Origin: Ridgeia piscesae
Lineage: Eukaryota > Annelida > Polychaeta > Sabellida > Siboglinidae
Direction of reading: 5' to 3'
DNA length: 64,000 nt
Assembly: GCA_025642075.2 (NCBI GenBank)
Contig: JAODUO010000484.1
Location: 178,501-242,500 of the forward strand
The translations under genes and the position numbers were made by a program. Shown piece after piece: positions 13,027-26,400 of the stretch. How positions within the stretch are numbered: the first letter of the stretch is position 1; each line of letters begins with the position of its first letter. The notes beneath the pieces are model-generated. The model saw only the letters and a list, made by a program, of their open reading frames with translations. It was not told the DNA's origin and ran no database searches.

Positions 13027-13121
13027 CTGTAAATCTGCAGGAAGTTTCTGAACAAACTTCTTCAGTGAAGTAGATGAGTCTGTGAGAGGAGTGGTGAAGA
13101 ACAGGCCACATAGTGACAAAC
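13027..13121 (-). CDS. UFSP2: UFSP2 internal exon (second visible)
   Basis: The acceptor is atgttgcag followed by GTTTGTCACT, and the donor is TTTACAG followed by GTAAGTATC. The exon is 95 bp, enters in phase 1 and leaves in phase 0, which fits the exons on both sides. It encodes LSLCGLFFTTPLTDSS and then LKKFVQKLPADLQ. LPAG-LSLCGLF across the upstream junction matches the FPAELDLCGL stretch I recall for insect UFSP2. The exon is a 95-bp island between a 5.4-kb array (D) and a 3.4-kb array (E), starting only about 15 bp from array E, so splicing must define it between two repeat blocks. Confidence 0.78.
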
Positions 13122-13135
13122 CTGCAACATACAAC

Positions 13136-16100
13136 ACATCATCCAGTGACGACACAGCATACAATGATGACACAGCATCCAGTGATGACAAAACATATAC
13201 TGATGACACAGCATCCAGTGATGACAAAACAATCCAGTGATGACACAGCATACAATGATGACACAGCATCCAGTGATGACAAAACATATACTGATGACAC
13301 AGCATCCAGTGATGACAAAACAATCCAGTGATGACACAGCATACAATGATGACACAGCATCCAGTGATGACAAAACATACAATGATGACACAGCATCCAG
13401 TGATGACAAAACATACACTGATGACACAGCATCCAGTGATGACACAGCATCCAGTGATGACACAGCATCCAGTGATGACACAGCATCCAGTGATGACACA
13501 ACATACAATGATGACACAACATACAATGATGACACAACATACAATGGTGACACAACATCCAATGATGACACAGCATCCAGTGACGACACAGCATCCAGTG
13601 ACGACACAGCATCCAGTGATGACACAGCATCCAGTGATGACACAACATACAATGACGACACAGCATCCAGTGACAACACAACATCCAGTGATGACACAAC
13701 ATCCAGTGACCACACAACATCTAGTGACCACACAACATCCAGTGATGACACAACATCCAGTGATGACACAACATCCAGTGATGACACACATCCAGTGACG
13801 ACACAACATCCAGTGACGACACAGCATCCAGTGACGACACAACATCCAGTGACGACACAGCATCCAGTGATGACACAACATCCAGTGATGACACAACATC
13901 CAGTGATGACACAACATCCAGTGATGACACAACATCCAGTGATGACACAACATCCAGTGATGACACAGCATCCAGTGATGACACAACATCCAGTGATGAC
14001 ACAACATCCAGTGACGACACAACATCCAGTGACGACACAGCATCCAGTGACACACAACATCCAGTGACCACACAGCATCCAGTGACCACACAGCATACAG
14101 TGACCACACAGCATCCAGTGACCACACAACATCCAGTGACCACACAACATCCAGTGACGACACAGCATCCAGTGACCACACAGCATACAGTGACCACACA
14201 GCATCCAGTGACCACACAGCATCCAGTGACCACACAGCATCCAGTGACCACACAACATCCAGTGACGCACACAACATCCAGTGACGACACAACATCCAGT
14301 GACCACACAACATCCAGTGACAACACAACATCCAGTGACCACACAGCATCCAGTGACGACACAACATCCAGTGACGACACAACATCCAGAGACCACACAA
14401 CATCCAGAGACGACACAACATCCAGAGACCACACAGCATCCAGTGACGACACAACATCCAGTGACGACACAACATCCAGAGACCACACAACATCCAGTGA
14501 CACACACATCCAGGACACACAACATCCAGGACGACACAACATCCAGTGACACACAACACCCAGTGACACACAACATCCAGTGACACACACATCCAGTGAC
14601 ACACAACATCCAGTGACACACACATCCAGTGACAACACAACATCCAGTGACACACAGCATCCAGTGACCACACAACATCCAGTGACACACACATCCAGTG
14701 ACACACAACATCCAGTGACACACACATCCAGTGACACACAACATCCAGAGACCACACAGCATCCAGTGACCACACAACATCCAGTGACACACACATCCAG
14801 AGACACACACATCCAGAGACACACACATCCAGTGACACACAACATCCAGTGACACACAACATCCAGTGACCACACACATCCAGTGACCACACAGCATCCA
14901 GTGACACACAACATCCAGTGACACACAACATCCAGTGACACACAACATCCAGGACCCACAACATCCAGAGACCACACAACATCCAGTGACACACACATCC
15001 AGTGACCACACAACATCCAGTGACGACACAACATCCAGTGACGACACAACATCCAGAGACCACACAACATCCAGTGACGACACAACATCCAGTGACACAC
15101 AGCATCCAGTGACCACACAACATCCAGTGACGACACAACATCCAGTGACGACACAACATCCAGTGACCACACAACATCCAGTGACCACACAACATCCAGT
15201 GACGACACAGCATCCAGTGACACACAACATCCAGTGACGACACAACATCCAGTGACGACACAGCATCCAGTGACCACACAACATCCAGTGACCACACAAC
15301 ATCCAGTGACACACAACATCCAGTGACGACACAACATCCAGTGACGACACACATCCAGTGACACCACATCAGTGACGACACAACATCCAGTGACGACACA
15401 ACATCCAGTGACGACACAACATCCAGTGACGACACAACATCCAGAGACGACACAACATCCAGTGACGACACAACATCCAGTGACGACACAACATCCAGTG
15501 ACGACACAGCATCCAGTGACGACACAACATCCAGTGACGACACAGCATCCAGTGACGACACAACATCCAGTGACACACAACATCCAGTGACACACAACAT
15601 CCAGTGACCACACAGCATCCAGTGACACACAACATCCAGTGACACACAGCATCCAGTGACACACAGCATCCAGTGACACACAACATCCAGTGACCACACA
15701 GCATCCAGTGACGACACAGCATCCAGTGACCACACAGCATCCAGTGACGACACAACATCCAGTGACGACACAGCACCAGTGACACACAACATCCAGTAAA
15801 GCACCAGGACACAAGCATCCAGGACCACACACATCCAGTGACAACACAACATCCAGTGACCACACAGCATCCAGTGGACACAACATCCAGTGACACACAC
15901 ATCCAGTGAGATCAGTACCACAACATCCAGTGACACACAACATCCAGTGACGACACAGCATCCAGTGACACACAACATCCAGTGACCACACAGCATCCAG
16001 TGACACACAACATCCAGTGACACACACCAGTGACACACACATCCAGTGACAACACAACATCCAGTGACACACAGCATCCAGTGACACACAACATCCAGTG

Positions 16101-16508
16101 ACACACAGCATCCAGTGACGACACAACATCCAGTGACGACACAACATCCAGTGACCACACAGCATCCAGTGACGACACAACATCCAGTGACCACACAGCA
16201 TCCAGTGACCACACAACATCCAGTGACGACACAGCATCCAGTGACACACAGCATCCAGTGACCACACAACATCCAGTGACGACACAACATCCAGTGACCA
16301 CACAGCATCCAGTGACCACACAACATCCAGTGACCACACAACATCCAGTGACGACACAGCATCCAGTGACCACACAACATCCAGTGACGACACAACATCC
16401 AGTGACGACACAGCATCCAGTGACCACACAGCATCCAGTGACCACACACATCCAGTGACGACACAGCATCCAGTGACGACACAGCATCCAGTGACGACAC
16501 AACACTCC
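13136..16508. repeat. Minisatellite array E: 18-bp units
   Basis: The unit is catccagtgatgacacaa (18 bp) with forms catccagtgacgacacag and catccagtgaccacacaa, and shortened 15-16-bp forms (catccagtgacacacaa), roughly 200 units. Near the exon (13140-13560) units are mixed with catacaatgatgacaca and aaaacatatactgatg variants; short forms concentrate in 14500-15060 and 15570-16080. One strand is almost free of runs of T or G. Because 18 is a multiple of 3, ORFs of up to 1,180 codons appear on the minus strand; I regard these as artefacts. Confidence 0.96.
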
Positions 16509-17584
16509 AGATGTACAACACAGCATTTCCCCGTTTTGGACTAGTGCATGCTACTGCTACAGCACTAGCTAGTAGTAGTCAACCACCTGGTGTGAATGTT
16601 GCACCTATGCTATCATGTTGCCTGAAAAGCCATTGTGTAATATGATTTAATATCTGTGAGACAAGGTAAAGTGGTATAGAGTGAACACTGTCAGGACATT
16701 GAGAGTACATATTGCCTATGCTGATGATGTGGCTCATCTTTCATGCAACCAAAATCAAAAGAAAGGGAAAATGGGCAAAGAGCCTCTATAGTCCTTTGGT
16801 TTATATTGTCACATGTCGGTTTATAATTATGAAATGTTTTTTGGTGAAACATAGTTACAGACCATTAAGGATTATGATGGAAGTAAAATACACTGATAAC
16901 ATACAGATGGAAACAAAATATTTGAGTGGACCATTTTGTAAAGATTGTATATATTTGTTAATGTGTTATAAACAAAAAAATATTGTAGCCTTTAATCTCG
17001 ATATTCTGTGTTGATTTCTTGATTTCCAGTAGTTGTTGAAACCTGGCAGGAGGGTTGGAGAGCTGCAATCCTGCATGTAGCACAGATAAGGCTCACTCTC
17101 ATGAAAACTGTTGGTGCAGTGAGATGGAAATATAGATGGAGACATAGACTGGGAAATTATGTTTGTATAAATTACATAAGAAATTATGTTTAAAATGAGA
17201 ATTGGATATACAATCGCAAAAATCAGTTTAGAAAAGCAGATGTAGCGTTTATTTTGTGCTCTGCATGTTTTTAGTTAAAAATGTATTAATATTTTTCCTC
17301 AGCCCTTTGTGACATGCATTCATGATTTCCCAGCACTGAAAGTCGCCACTATTACTTAAATTACACAAATAATTATACAAAAAGTATATTTGCCATAAAG
17401 TGTGATCATGTTCAGTGGCACTAAATACTATTATTGCTAAACAAATTGAAAGGAAAACTGCTTCCCTGAGCATTGAAAAAGGTGCCTGGTCACAATATGT
17501 TTAGCTGAATGTAAACAAATATAAAGGTTTGAGGTACTGAAAGAAGCTATGGCATGAAAAGAAGAATTAAGGCCATTTCTCAAG
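16509..17584. other. Non-array intron spacer
   Basis: This separates arrays E and F. 16752-16880 (agggaaaatgggcaaag onward, then ttggtgaaacatagttac) is a fragment of dispersed repeat family 2. No exon with good splice sites and coding character was found. Confidence 0.55.
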
Positions 17585-20054
17585 ATGTTTTGTGCATAGC
17601 GAAGAGGAGGCATCCTGTGTGAAACATAGACACCACACGTGTGTGCTGTTTATTTGTGTGTAACATAGACACCACACGTGTGTGCTGTTTATTTGTGTGT
17701 AACATAGACACCACACGTGTGTGCTGTTTATTTATGTGTAACATAGACACCACACGTGCGTGCTGTTTATTTATGTGTAACATAGACACCACACTGCGTG
17801 CTGTTAAAATTTATGTAACATAAAGTGTGTCTGTGTGTGTAACATAGACACCACACGTGTGTGCTGTCTAGTTGTGTGTAACATAGACACCACACGTGCG
17901 TGCTGTCTATTTGTGTGTAACATAGACACCACACGTGCGTGCTGTCTATTTGTGTGTAACATAGACACCACACGTGTGTGCTGTTTATTTATGTGTAACA
18001 TAGACACCACACGTGCGTGCTGTCTATTTGTGTGTAACATAGACACCACACGTGCGTGCTGTCTATTTGTGTGTAACATAGACACCACACGTGCGTGCTG
18101 TCTATTTGTGTGTAACATAGACACCACACGTGTGTGCTGTCTATTTGTGTGTAACATAGACACCACACGTGCGTGCTGTCTATTTGTGTGTAACATAGAC
18201 ACCACACGTGGTGCTTCTATTGTGTGTAACATAGACACCACACGTGCGTGCTGTCTATTTGTGTGTAACATAGACACCACACGTGCGTGCTGTCTATTTG
18301 TGTGTAACATAGACACCACACGTGCGTGCTGTCTATTTGTGTGAAACATAGACACCACACGTGCGTGCTGTCTATTTGTGTGTAACATAGACACCACACG
18401 TGCGTGCTGTCTATTTGTGTGTAACATAGACACCACACGTGCGTGCTGTCTATTTGTGTGTAACATAGACACCACACGTGCGTGCTGTCTATTTGTGTGT
18501 AACATAGACACCACACGTGCGTGCTGTCTATTTGTGTGTAACATAGACACCACACGTGCGTGCTGTCCAGTTGTGTGTAACATAGACCACGCGTGGTGTC
18601 TAGTTGTGTGTAACATAGACCATGTGCTGTCTAGTTTGTGTGTAACATAGACACCACACGTGCGTGCTGTCGTTGTGTGTAACATAGACACCACACGTGC
18701 GTGCTGTCTATTTGTGTGTAACATAGACACCACACGTGCGTGCTGTCTAGTTGTGTGTAACATAGATGCCACGTGCGTGGTGTCCGAGTAGTGTGTAACA
18801 TAGATGCCACGTGCGTGGTGTCTAGTTGTGTGTAACATAGATGCCACGTGCGTGGTGTCTGAGTTGTGTGTAACATAGACACCACACGTGGTGCTGTCTA
18901 GTTGTGTGTAACATAGAACCACGTGCGTGGTGTCCAGTTGTGTGTAACATAGACACCACACGTGCGTGGTGTCCAGTTGTGTGTAACATAGACACCACAC
19001 GTGCGTGCTGTCTAGTTGTGTGTAACATAGATGCCACGTGCGTGGTGTCTAGTTGTGTGTAACATAGACACCACAGTGCGTGTGTCAGTTGTGTGTAACA
19101 TAGATCCACGTGCGTGGTGTCAGTGTGTGTAACATAGATGCCACGTGCGTGGTGTCTGTTGTGTGTAACATAGATGCCACGTGCGTGGTGTCTAGTTGTG
19201 TGTAACATAGACCACGTGCGTGGTGTCTATTGTGTGTAACATAGACCACGTGCGTGTGTCAGTTGTGTGTAACATAGACACCACACGTGTGTGCTGTCTA
19301 GTTGTGTGTAACATAGATGCCACGTGCGTGGTGTCAGTGTGTGTAACATAGATGCCACGTGCGTGGTGTCAGTTGTGTGTAACATAGACACCACACGTGC
19401 GTGCTGTCCAGTTGTGTGTAACATAGACACCACACGCGTGTGCAGTCCAGTTGTGTGTAACATAGACACCACACGCGTGTGCTGTCCAGTTGTGTGTAAC
19501 ATAGACACCACACGTGTGCTGTCCAGTTGTGTGTAACATAGACACCACACGTGAGTGCTGTCTAGTTGTGTGTAACATAGATGCCACGTGCGTGGTGTCT
19601 AGTTGTGTGTAACATAGATGCCACGTGCGTGGTGTCTGAGTTGTGTGTAACATAGACACCACATGTGCGTGATGTCTACTTGTGTGTAACATAGACACCA
19701 CACGTGCGTGGTGTCCAGTTGTGTGTAACATAGACACCACACGTGCGTGGTGTCTAGTTGTGTGTAACATAGATGCCACGTGCGTGGTGTCTGAGTAGTG
19801 TGTAACATAGATGCCACGTGCGTGGTGTCTAGTTGTGTGTAACATAGATGCCACGTGCGTGGTGTCTAGTTGTGTGTAACATAGACACCACACGTGCGTG
19901 CTGTCTAGTTGTGTGTAACATAGATGCCACGTGCGTGGTGTCTAGTTGTGTGTAACATAGATGCCACGTGCGTGGTGTCTAGTTGTGTGTAACATAGATG
20001 CCACGTGCGTGGTGTCTGAGTTGTGTGTAACATAGACACCACATGTGCGTGGTG
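17585..20054. repeat. Minisatellite array F, part 1: 38/39-bp units
   Basis: The unit is gtgtgtaacatagacaccac followed by acgtgcgtgctgtctattt (39 bp). From about 18770 a second form with 'catagatgccacgtgcgtgg' (38 bp) appears. There are about 64 units. Nearly every unit contains the palindrome CACGTG. The ORFs on both strands are repeat translations. Confidence 0.96.
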
Positions 20055-22020
20055 CAGAGATGGAGTAATCGTACTCGTGTACTTGTACTCGTACTCGAGT
20101 ACGAGTACTTTTTGAGTACTCGTACTCGTACTCGAGTACGAAGGAAAGTAATCGTACTCGTACTCGAGTACATTACCAAAGTAATCGTACTCACGATTAC
20201 TTTTCACGATTACATTTTTTTCATATGAACAGTTGCAAGCAAATATATTAGACAGATAAAGTGGCAATATTAGAAGTAATTTAATAAATGTAATAATAAT
20301 CAAGGTATTCATTTTCTATTACTGTTGAGCATTTCAGTTAAATAAATATTGTCAGATTTCTCTAATTAATACCTTCTCTTCCCAGAGAAGCAACATCTCC
20401 TCACCCTCCTGCTTAGTACAAAGTGCAAGTTATATTGTGACAGTCCCTGTGAAGCACTGCAGGAGATAAGCATCCCCTAACATCTTGCTTTGTAATTTTA
20501 GAAGCCAGGCCACAGCCCCACCTGTACTGTTTGCACTGTCAGTATGGTGTGAATGACTGGTCATATTTCCAACATCCAGAATCCTGACTGGGTCTAGGCG
20601 GTTAGCTGCTAAATCCCTGTCTATTATGTTTAATTAAGTGCAAACTGTAAACCTGTCTAAATCCACAACCATTATGTGCTTGTCCCATCCAGACATGGGG
20701 TCAAATACATTGAAATGTATTTAAATACAAATATTCTTGAGGGATTACAAATACTTTTTAAATATAAATGTATTTAAATATGAATACATTGAAAAGTATT
20801 TCAAATACTTGTTCATATATTTTTCAAATACTTTTCATTTTGTATTACTATGTAGGTAAAAGAAAAGCAACACATATATTGAGATATCTAGTTTATAGGC
20901 ATGATTAGTGTTTTGCTCATATGATGACAGGCAGACCAGTGCTAGGGAGTATTGTTATTGCTAACTGCATCACAGTGACCACTGACTGAAAGAGGTAAAG
21001 GCCAAAATATATTGTTTGTATGTTACGCCAGGAGGTCCATAATAATATAACGCCTATGTTGCCCTCAGAAGAGACACTGCTAATCATTGCTAGGATGTTG
21101 TGAGGAAGGCTCAACTTCAAAGTCAGCCAGGAAACCAGAATAACCTGGTGCCAAATTGAACCCTGACTAAAGAACAAAAGGGGATATTGACCTATGGTCA
21201 CTGTTAGGTCCATCCTCTGGCTCTGAGCAAACACAAGTTGTGGTCACTGCAGGGCCAGGGGGAAGCCTGCTGTTAAGTGTCTTCATCAGTAATTAGCACT
21301 GTTGGGTGAAGTTGCAGTTAAGGTAATCAGTTTGGCAGGCATTACATGTGGCAGTGAAAAAGAAATGTTGATACTGACAATGTATTTCAAAAATATTTGA
21401 ACAAGTCAAATACTTTAGGAAAGTATTTAAATACAAATACTTTTAATTCCTAAACATCAAATACACATATTTTAAAAAAGTATTTATATACTTTCAAATA
21501 CAAATGTATTTGACCCCATGTCTGGACCCATCTGATATACTTTTGAATATGCCCCCCTGGTTTTGAAGTGTTGTTATTGTAATGTATTTGATCATGTGTA
21601 TTTGAAATTTTTAAATGCCTCTTATTTGTATTTGATTCAGAAACCATAAATTAAATTATTAATCCAGCATTAAATGATTCATCCAATACCTGAGAAAGTC
21701 GTCTAATTATTAATAACAATAACACCTGGATAGTGGATAGCAGTAATCAGTTAGAACATTGGTGACACAACAACAAAACAAGAATGACACCTAGGGATTC
21801 CATGAAAGTTGCCTTTATGTTAGAAACAGGATATTCATTAAAGTAATCATGAAAGTAATCATGCTTATATTGTAAAGTAATCGTACTCGTACTCGAGTAT
21901 ATTGTAAAGTAATCGTACTCGTACTCGAGTACATTTGTTTTCTGAGTATCGTACTCGTACTCATGCATGTTCAAAGTAATCGTACTCGTACTCGAGTACA
22001 TTTGTATTGTACTCACTCCA
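20055..22020. mobile_element. Non-autonomous hAT-like element with subterminal GTACTCGAGTAC repeats
   Basis: The left end reads cagagatggagtaatcgtac and the right end, reverse-complemented, starts cagccgtggagtgagtac. Both ends carry several copies of aaagtaatcgtactcgtact/ctcgagtac in opposite orientation. Array F stops at 20054 and resumes at about 22021 in register apart from a few bases, so this is an insertion into the array. The target duplication is blurred because the repeat at the right border is mutated. No transposase ORF is seen. It contains a second, nested element at 20690-21524. Confidence 0.75.
20690..21524. mobile_element. Nested 835-bp hAT-type element
   Basis: The terminal inverted repeats are cagacatggggtcaaataca, identical at the two ends, with AAATACAAAT-rich subterminal sequence. 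The flanking 8-mers are gtcccatc (20682-20689) and gacccatc (21525-21532), a target duplication with one mismatch; eight bases is the hAT hallmark. No transposase is encoded. It sits inside the 20055-22020 element. Confidence 0.85.
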
Positions 22021-22629
22021 CGGCTGTGTCTACTTGTGTGTAACATAGACACCACACCCGCGTGCTGTCCAGTTGTGTGTAACATAGACACCACACGCGT
22101 GTGCAGTCCAGTTGTGTGTAACATAGACACCACACGCGTGTGCTGTCCAGTTGTGTGTAACATAGACACCACACGTGCGTGTTGTCTAGTTGTGTGTAAC
22201 ATAGACACCACACGTGTGTGCTGTCTAGTAGTGTGTAACATAGATGCCACGTGCGTGGTGTCTAGTTGTGTGAAACATAGACACCACATGTGCGTGGTGT
22301 CTACTTGTGTGTAACATAGACACCACATGTGCGTGGTGTCTACTTGTGTGTAACATAGACACCACATGTGCGTGGTGTCTACTTGTGTGTAACATAGACA
22401 CCACACGTGCGTGGTGTCTACTTGTGTGTAACATAGACACCACACGTGCGTGGTGTCTGAGTTGTGTGTAACATAGATGCCACGTGCGTGGTGTCTGAGT
22501 TCTGTGTAACATAGATGCCACGTGCGTGGTGTCTGAGTTGTGTGTAACATAGATGCCACGTGCGTGGTGTCTGAGTTGTGTGTAACATAGATGCCAAATG
22601 CATGGTGTCCGAGTTGTGTGTAACATAGA
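22021..22629. repeat. Minisatellite array F, part 2
   Basis: About 16 units of the 38/39-bp repeat, mixing the 'agacaccacac' and 'agatgccac' forms, including a block with 'cacatgtgcgtggtgtctac'. It lies between the two transposon insertions. Confidence 0.95.
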
Positions 22630-23457
22630 CAGGGTTGTTTGATTTAAATCATTTGATTTAAATCATTGATTTAAAACATGATTTAAATCACTCCAAAAAA
22701 ATCGAATAAATCATTGATTTTTGATTTTTGTTTAATCTTTTTTGTGCCAATTTATATTAATCTGCTTGGCTGGGTAGAATGCTTTGTTTGCCTCATGCAT
22801 CTATAGGTCTAAGTATATAACAAATACAAATATAATACAAAATGATTGGTCAAGGGAGATTAATTTGAATGAACAGGAAGCCTGGCATCATAAAAAGGGC
22901 TCTATAAACAACTGTTATACAATATCAGCAGATTTAAGCTGATGGGGAGTAGGAGTGCTCCCCAGTTGAAATGTCTCCCCAGCTGGAGGGTGTGGGGGGT
23001 ATTGACTAACAAAGGCTACCAGGGTCAGTAGGCAATTGTAGCCCACAACAGGGTCTCAGGCTGAGATCATCAGGAATTGCAATAGACACAGGCCAGAGGC
23101 AGAACCTAATCAAAGCTGCAGGTCAGCAATAACTGTCTGTTGGATCACTGCTGTAGTGTAGTGTTCTACCACTATTCTATTCACAATGTCTGAAGGAAAA
23201 AAGACTGGTTTTATTTTGAGAAGACTGTGGTGCCAGGAATGACCAGGTGTAAAGCCAAGTGTATGTTCGAGGTATTTCATTTCAGAATGCAGTGAAGTTT
23301 CCAAATCTTATGTTAATAGGATGCAAGTTTTCAATTCAGAAGCTCCAAGTTTATGTAAAATCAAAAAATCGATTTAAATCCAAAAAATCTGATTTAAATC
23401 AAATAAATCCGATTTATTTGATTTTTTTTAAATAAATCATGATTTTTTCCAACCCTG
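22630..23457. mobile_element. 828-bp hAT MITE with exact 8-bp target duplication
   Basis: The element starts cagggttg and ends caaccctg, with gatttaaatca-rich subterminal repeats at both ends. The host repeat unit supplies the empty-site sequence: aacataga is present at 22622-22629 and again at 23458-23465. Array F continues exactly in register on the right (aacatagatgcc). TIR and 8-bp duplication place it in the hAT superfamily; it has no transposase. A short stretch at about 57855-57930 resembles its AT-rich end. Confidence 0.92.
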
Positions 23458-26400
23458 AACATAGATGCCACATGTGTGGTGTCTGAGTTGTGTGTAACAT
23501 AGATGCCATGTGCGTGGTGTCTGAGTTGTGTGTAACATAGATGCCACAGTGCGTGGTGTCTGAGTTGTGTGTAACATAGATGCCACGTGCATGGTGTCTG
23601 AGTTGTGTGTAACATAGATGCCACGTGCGTGGTGTCTATGATGTATGCTGGTGTAACGTAATAGATGCCACGTGCGTGGTGTCTGAGTTGTGTGTAACAT
23701 AGATGCCACGTGCGTGGTGTCTGAGTTGTGTGTAACATAGATGCCACGTGCGTGGTGTCTGAGTTGTGTGTAACATAGATGCCACGTGTGGTGAGTTGTG
23801 TAAATAGATGCCAGTTGGTGCTGAGTTGTGAACATAGAGCTTGGTCATGAAATGATGACATGGTGTTTGAGTTGTGTGTAACATAGATGCCACGTGCGTG
23901 GTGTCTGAGTTGTGTGTAACATAGATGCCACGTGCGGTGTCGAGGATAGATCATAGTTGATGTGTAACATAGATGCCACGTGCGTGGTGTCTGAGTTGTG
24001 TAATAGATGAACAGGTCAGAGTGGTAACATAGATGCCACGTGCGTGGTGTCTGAGTTGTGTGTAACATAGATGCCACGTGCGTGGTGAGGTTAACATAGA
24101 TGCCACGGGTCGAGTTGTGTGTAACATAGATGCCACGTGCGTGGTGTCTGAGTTGTGTGTAACATAGATGCCACGTGCGTGGTGTCTGAGTTGTGTGTAA
24201 CATAGATGCCACGTGCGTGGTGTCTGAGTTGTGTGTAACATAGATGCCACGTGCGTGGTGTCTGAGTTGTGTGTAAGATGCCATGGGTCAGAGTGTAACA
24301 TGATGCCAGTGCGTGTTCTGAGTAGTGTGTAACATAGATGCCACGTGCGTGGTGTCTGAGTAGTGTGTAACCCCAGTTAGTATGTAACAAGACCACGTGC
24401 GTGGTGTCTGAGTGTGTGTAACATAGATGCAGTCTGGTGTCTGAGTTTGTGTAACATAGATGCCACGTGCGTGGTGTCTGAGTTGTGTGTAACATAGATG
24501 CCACTGCGTGGTGTCTGAGTTGTGTGTAACATAGATGCCACATGCGTGGTGTGTACAAGTGCCGTCGGAGTCTGTGTGTAACATAGATGCCACGTGCGTG
24601 GTGTCTGAGTTGTGTTAAATAGATGCCACGTGCGTGGTGTCTGAGTGTGTGTAACATAGATGCCACGTGCGTGGTGTCTAGTGTGTGTAACATAGATGCC
24701 ACGTGCGTGGTGTCTGAGTGTGTGTAACATAGATGCCACGTGCGTGGTGTCTGAGTAGTGTGTAACATAGATGCCACGTGCGTGGTGTCTGAGTGTGTGT
24801 AACATAGATGCACGTGCTGGTGTCTGAGTTGTGTGTAACATAGATGCCACGTGCGTGGTGTCTGAGTAGTGGTAACATGATGATGTGGGTCTGAGTGTGT
24901 AACATAGATGCCACGTGCGTGGTGTCTGAGTTGTGTGTAACATAGATGCCACGTGCGTGGTGTCTGAGTTGTGTGTAACATAGATGCCACGTGCGTGGTG
25001 TCTGAGTTGTGTGTAACATAGATGCCACGTGCGTGGTGTCTGAGTGTGTGTAACATAGATGCCACGTGCGTGGTGTCTGAGTTGTGTGTAACATAGATGC
25101 CACGTGCGTGGTGTCTGAGTTGTGTGTAACATAGATGCCACGTGCGTGGTGTCTGAGTTGTGTGTAACATAGATGCCACGTGCGTGGTGTCTGAGTTGTG
25201 TGTAACATAGATGCCACGTGCGTGGTGTCTGAGTTGTGTGTAACATAGATGCCACGTGCGTGGTGTCTGAGTTGTGTGTAACATAGATGCCACGTGCGTG
25301 GTGTCTGAGTTGTGTGTAACATAGATGCCACGTGCGTGGTGTCTGAGTTGTGTGTAACATAGATGCCACGTGCGTGGTGTCTGAGTTGTGTGTAACATAG
25401 ATGCCACGTGCGTGGTGTCTGAGTTGTGTGTAACATAGATGCCACGTGTGGTGTCTGAGTTGTGTGTAACATAGATGCCACGTGCGTGGTGTCTGAGTTG
25501 TGTGTAACATAGATGCCACGTGCTGTGGTGTCTGAGTTGTGTGTAACATAGATGCCACGTGCGTGGTGTCTGAGTTGTGTGTAACATAGATGCCACGTGC
25601 GTGGTGTCTAGTTGTGTGTAACATAGATGCCACGTGCGTGGTGTCTGAGTTTGTGTAACATAGATGCCAGTGCTGGTGTCTGAGTTGTGTGTAACATAGA
25701 TGCCACGTGCGTGGTGTCTGAGTTGTGTGTAACATAGATGCCACGTGCGTGGTGTCTGAGTTGTGTGTAACATAGATGCCACGTGCGTGGTGTCTGAGTT
25801 GTGTGTAACATAGATGCCACGTGCGTGGTGTCTCAGTAGTGTGTAACATAGATGCCACGTGCGTGGTGTCTGAGTTGTGTGTAACATAGATGCCACGTGC
25901 GTGGTGTCTGAGTTGTGTGTAACATAGATGCCACGTGCGTGGTGTCTGAGTTGTGTGTAACATAGATGCCACGTGCTGGTGTCTGAGTTGTGTGTAACAT
26001 AGATGCCACGTGCGTGGTGTCTGAGTTGTGTGTAACATAGATGCCACGTGCGTGGTGTCTGAGTTGTGTGTAACATAGATGCCACGTGCGTGGTGTCTGA
26101 GTTGTGTGTAACATAGATGCCACGTGCGTGGTGTCTGAGTTGTGTGTAACATAGATGCCACGTGCGTGGTGTCTGAGTTGTGTGTAACATAGATGCCACG
26201 TGCGTGGTGTCTGAGTAGTGTGTAACATAGATGCCACGTGCGTGGTGTCTGAGTAGTGTGTAACATAGATGCCACGTGCGTGGTGTCTGAGTAGTGTGTA
26301 ACATAGATGCCACATGCGTGGTGTCTGAGTAGTGTGTAACATAGATGCCACGTGCGTGGTGTCTGAGTTGTGTGTAACATAGATGCCACGTGCGTGGTGT

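Noticed and set aside
12979..16521. Minus-strand ORF of 1,180 codons and its overlapping relatives
   Set aside because: It is translation of the 18-bp array E, whose unit is a multiple of three and stop-poor. Only its last part (13027-13121) contains a real exon, defined by splice sites rather than by this ORF.
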